Positions 32,693-33,801 of a DNA stretch of 33,801 nt are shown here, one piece after another. Position numbers and translations under genes: made by a program. The notes beneath the pieces were generated by a model, which was not told where the DNA came from, made no database searches, and worked only from the letters and a program-made list of their open reading frames with translations. The first letter of the stretch is position 1. Each line of letters begins with the position of its first letter. The stretch is taken from contig WFQC01000019.1 of the NCBI GenBank assembly GCA_015487235.1, positions 1 to 33,801 of the forward strand. Direction: 5' to 3'. This stretch comes from Alteromonadaceae bacterium. GTDB lineage: Bacteria; Pseudomonadota; Gammaproteobacteria; Enterobacterales; Alteromonadaceae.

Positions 32693-33550
32693 TTATAAAA
32701 TTACGGTTTTATCACCATTTAAACAAATACGTTGCTCTGCATGTAATTTTACCGCATGACTCAAGGCGGTTGCTTCGAGATCATGCCCTAAATGCACCAT
32801 TTGCTCTATGGTAAAAGTATGATTAATCGGTTTAACTTCTTGAGCAATAATAGGACCTTCATCAAGATCAGGAGTAACATAGTGTGCAGTGGCTCCAATG
32901 ATTTTTACTCCGCGAGCATGAGCTTGATGATAAGGTTTAGCTCCTTTAAAACTGGGCAAAAAAGAGTGATGTATATTAATAGCATGACCTTTAATTTTAC
33001 CGCATAAATCATCAGATAAAATTTGCATATAGCGCGCGAGTACTAATAGCTCGCTGCCTGTATCATCCATAAGTTTAAGAATGCTCGCTTCTTGTTTAGC
33101 ACGTGTTTCTGGGGTAATTGGCAAGTAATAAAAAGGAACTTCATGCCAGTTTGCTAATTTTTCACAATAGCGATGATTAGACATAATTGCCGCAATATTT
33201 ACAGGTAAAACGCCAGCCTTCCATTTAGTGAGTAATGACACTAAACAGTGATCATCTTTAGAAACCGCAATAACAATATTAGGCAAATGACTTTTATCAC
33301 GCAGTTGATATTGCATATCAAGTTGCTGTGCTAATACAGTCAATGCCTGCTTAAAGTCGTCAATAGGTACGGTTAAATTACGATCATCAAAAGCAATACG
33401 AGAAAAAAATTGTTCACTGTAAGGATCACTGTATTGTGAAGTTTCAGTAATAAAGGCGCCATGTTCAAACAAACATTGACTCACTTTAGCTAAAACACCA
33501 CAAGTATCAGGACACTGCCAAGTTAAAATATAATGATTAATATTGCTCAT
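32693..33550 (-). CDS. purU: Formyltetrahydrofolate deformylase
   Basis: The 285-residue protein (E. coli PurU 280) has an N-terminal ACT regulatory domain (YILTWQCPDTCGVLAKVSQCL, residues 7-27) and a C-terminal formyltransferase-type domain. The active-site segment is AINIHHSFLPSFKGAKPYHQ, and the catalytic Asp lies near HYVTPDLDEGPIIAQEV. PurU hydrolyses 10-formyl-THF to formate and THF, balancing one-carbon and purine pools. The ATG at 33550 has no clear Shine-Dalgarno. A strong terminator lies 30 bases beyond the stop codon. An IS481-like element ends about 110-165 bases upstream. Confidence 0.95.
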   Translation of the reverse strand: MSNINHYILTWQCPDTCGVLAKVSQCLFEHGAFITETSQYSDPYSEQFFSRIAFDDRNLTVPIDDFKQALTVLAQQLDMQYQLRDKSHLPNIVIAVSKDDHCLVSLLTKWKAGVLPVNIAAIMSNHRYCEKLANWHEVPFYYLPITPETRAKQEASILKLMDDTGSELLVLARYMQILSDDLCGKIKGHAINIHHSFLPSFKGAKPYHQAHARGVKIIGATAHYVTPDLDEGPIIAQEVKPINHTFTIEQMVHLGHDLEATALSHAVKLHAEQRICLNGDKTVIL

Positions 33551-33657
33551 AATTTCGGTAATTAATGTTGTTTAAGATAAAGAATATACTCGAGCATCTT
33601 CAAGTAAGTACGATTATAAAGACTGCAACATTATAAAAACTTTTACCAGTACTAATT

Positions 33658-33801
33658 TGTACTAGCTCAGACTTGATCTGACAGTTACCCGTTTTTCAAT
33701 CGGTGTCTGTCAGTTTAGATTTGAGCTAAATTTTTCTCAGCCCAAATCGATTTTCCATCAAGTAATGTTTCTAATGGCGTTCTGCCGCAACACATCTTTC
33801 C
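33658..33801 (-). mobile_element. Right end of an IS481-like insertion sequence
   Basis: The transposase tail is followed outward by GCTCAAATCTAAACTGACAG and a CTGACAG/CTGTCAG inverted pair (33679-33685 with 33707-33713), then by GATCAAGTCTGAGCTAGTAC. A TGT at 33658-33660 is a possible outer boundary, but with only one end visible neither the terminal repeat nor a target duplication can be confirmed. It lies upstream of purU on the same strand. Confidence 0.55.
33715..33801 (-). CDS. C-terminus of an IS481-like transposase (partial)
   Basis: The minus-strand frame enters at the window edge and gives 28 residues: GKMCCGRTPLETLLDGKSIW followed by AEKNLAQI and TAA at 33715-33717. The GRTPxETxxDGK pattern is the C-terminal mark of IS481-family transposases with a DDE integrase core. 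The catalytic part lies outside the window, so it is not possible to say whether the element is intact. The stop codon is followed by an inverted-repeat-like end. Confidence 0.7.
   Translation of the reverse strand, partial: GKMCCGRTPLETLLDGKSIWAEKNLAQI

Noticed and set aside
1-33801. CRISPR array, prophage, toxin-antitoxin or defence island
   Set aside because: No regularly spaced direct repeats and no integrase, phage structural, nuclease-helicase or small toxin gene pairs were seen; the gene content is housekeeping.

Overview
The window looks like a chromosomal segment of an AT-rich marine gammaproteobacterium. Gene content and order point to the Alteromonadales, most likely the Colwelliaceae (Colwellia/Thalassotalea-like). 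This placement is inferred from family recognition and synteny, not from a search. Nearly every gene is a housekeeping gene. I see no phage, CRISPR array or obvious defence island. The only clear insertion sequence is the edge of an IS481-like element at the right end.

Layout. 1-5.7 kb: the tail of an unknown gene, yicC (-), a three-gene minus-strand operon (thioredoxin-like protein, Tat-exported gluconate-dehydrogenase-type subunit 3, GMC flavoprotein), then rph-pyrE (+). In E. coli yicC and rph are divergent neighbours, so the dehydrogenase operon looks inserted between them. 5.7-12.4 kb: a SprA-related putative metalloprotease and a small protein with a flagellar-like C-terminus, then bioH (-) divergent from comF/gntX (+), a VanZ-like protein and an M14 peptidase (-), and nfuA (+) behind an IscR-type operator. 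12.7-15.2 kb: a MATE/DinF transporter divergent from a polysaccharide deacetylase. 15.2-23.6 kb: a complete caa3-type cytochrome c oxidase locus with its assembly factors: ctaC-ctaD-ctaG-ctaE, an oppositely oriented DUF2909 gene, then SURF1, an unnamed CxxxC membrane protein, ctaA, ctaB and SCO. A FNR-like palindrome lies upstream of ctaC.

24.2-29.4 kb: lexA with its SOS box, a small membrane protein overlapping an alpha/beta hydrolase whose 3' end runs into tRNA-His, a DUF1285 gene, and yihI-DUF2489-hemN with an FNR-type site at hemN. 29.4-30.1 kb: a 760-base gap that holds a probable CsrB/CsrC-family regulatory RNA. It has about 11 GGA motifs, several in hairpin loops, and a strong terminator, and it sits directly upstream of yihI exactly as csrC does in E. 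coli. 30.1-33.8 kb: a VOC-family protein, an M61 peptidase, purU and the IS481 edge.

The less routine observations are the unannotated Csr-type sRNA; two related fold-back (MITE-like) elements at about 12.55 and 24.03 kb that share TTAT(A/G)CCAA termini; a GMC oxidoreductase that lacks the usual catalytic His and Asn; a CDS overlapping tRNA-His; and a purU terminator that directly abuts the M61 start codon. I did not find a clearly new multi-gene system.
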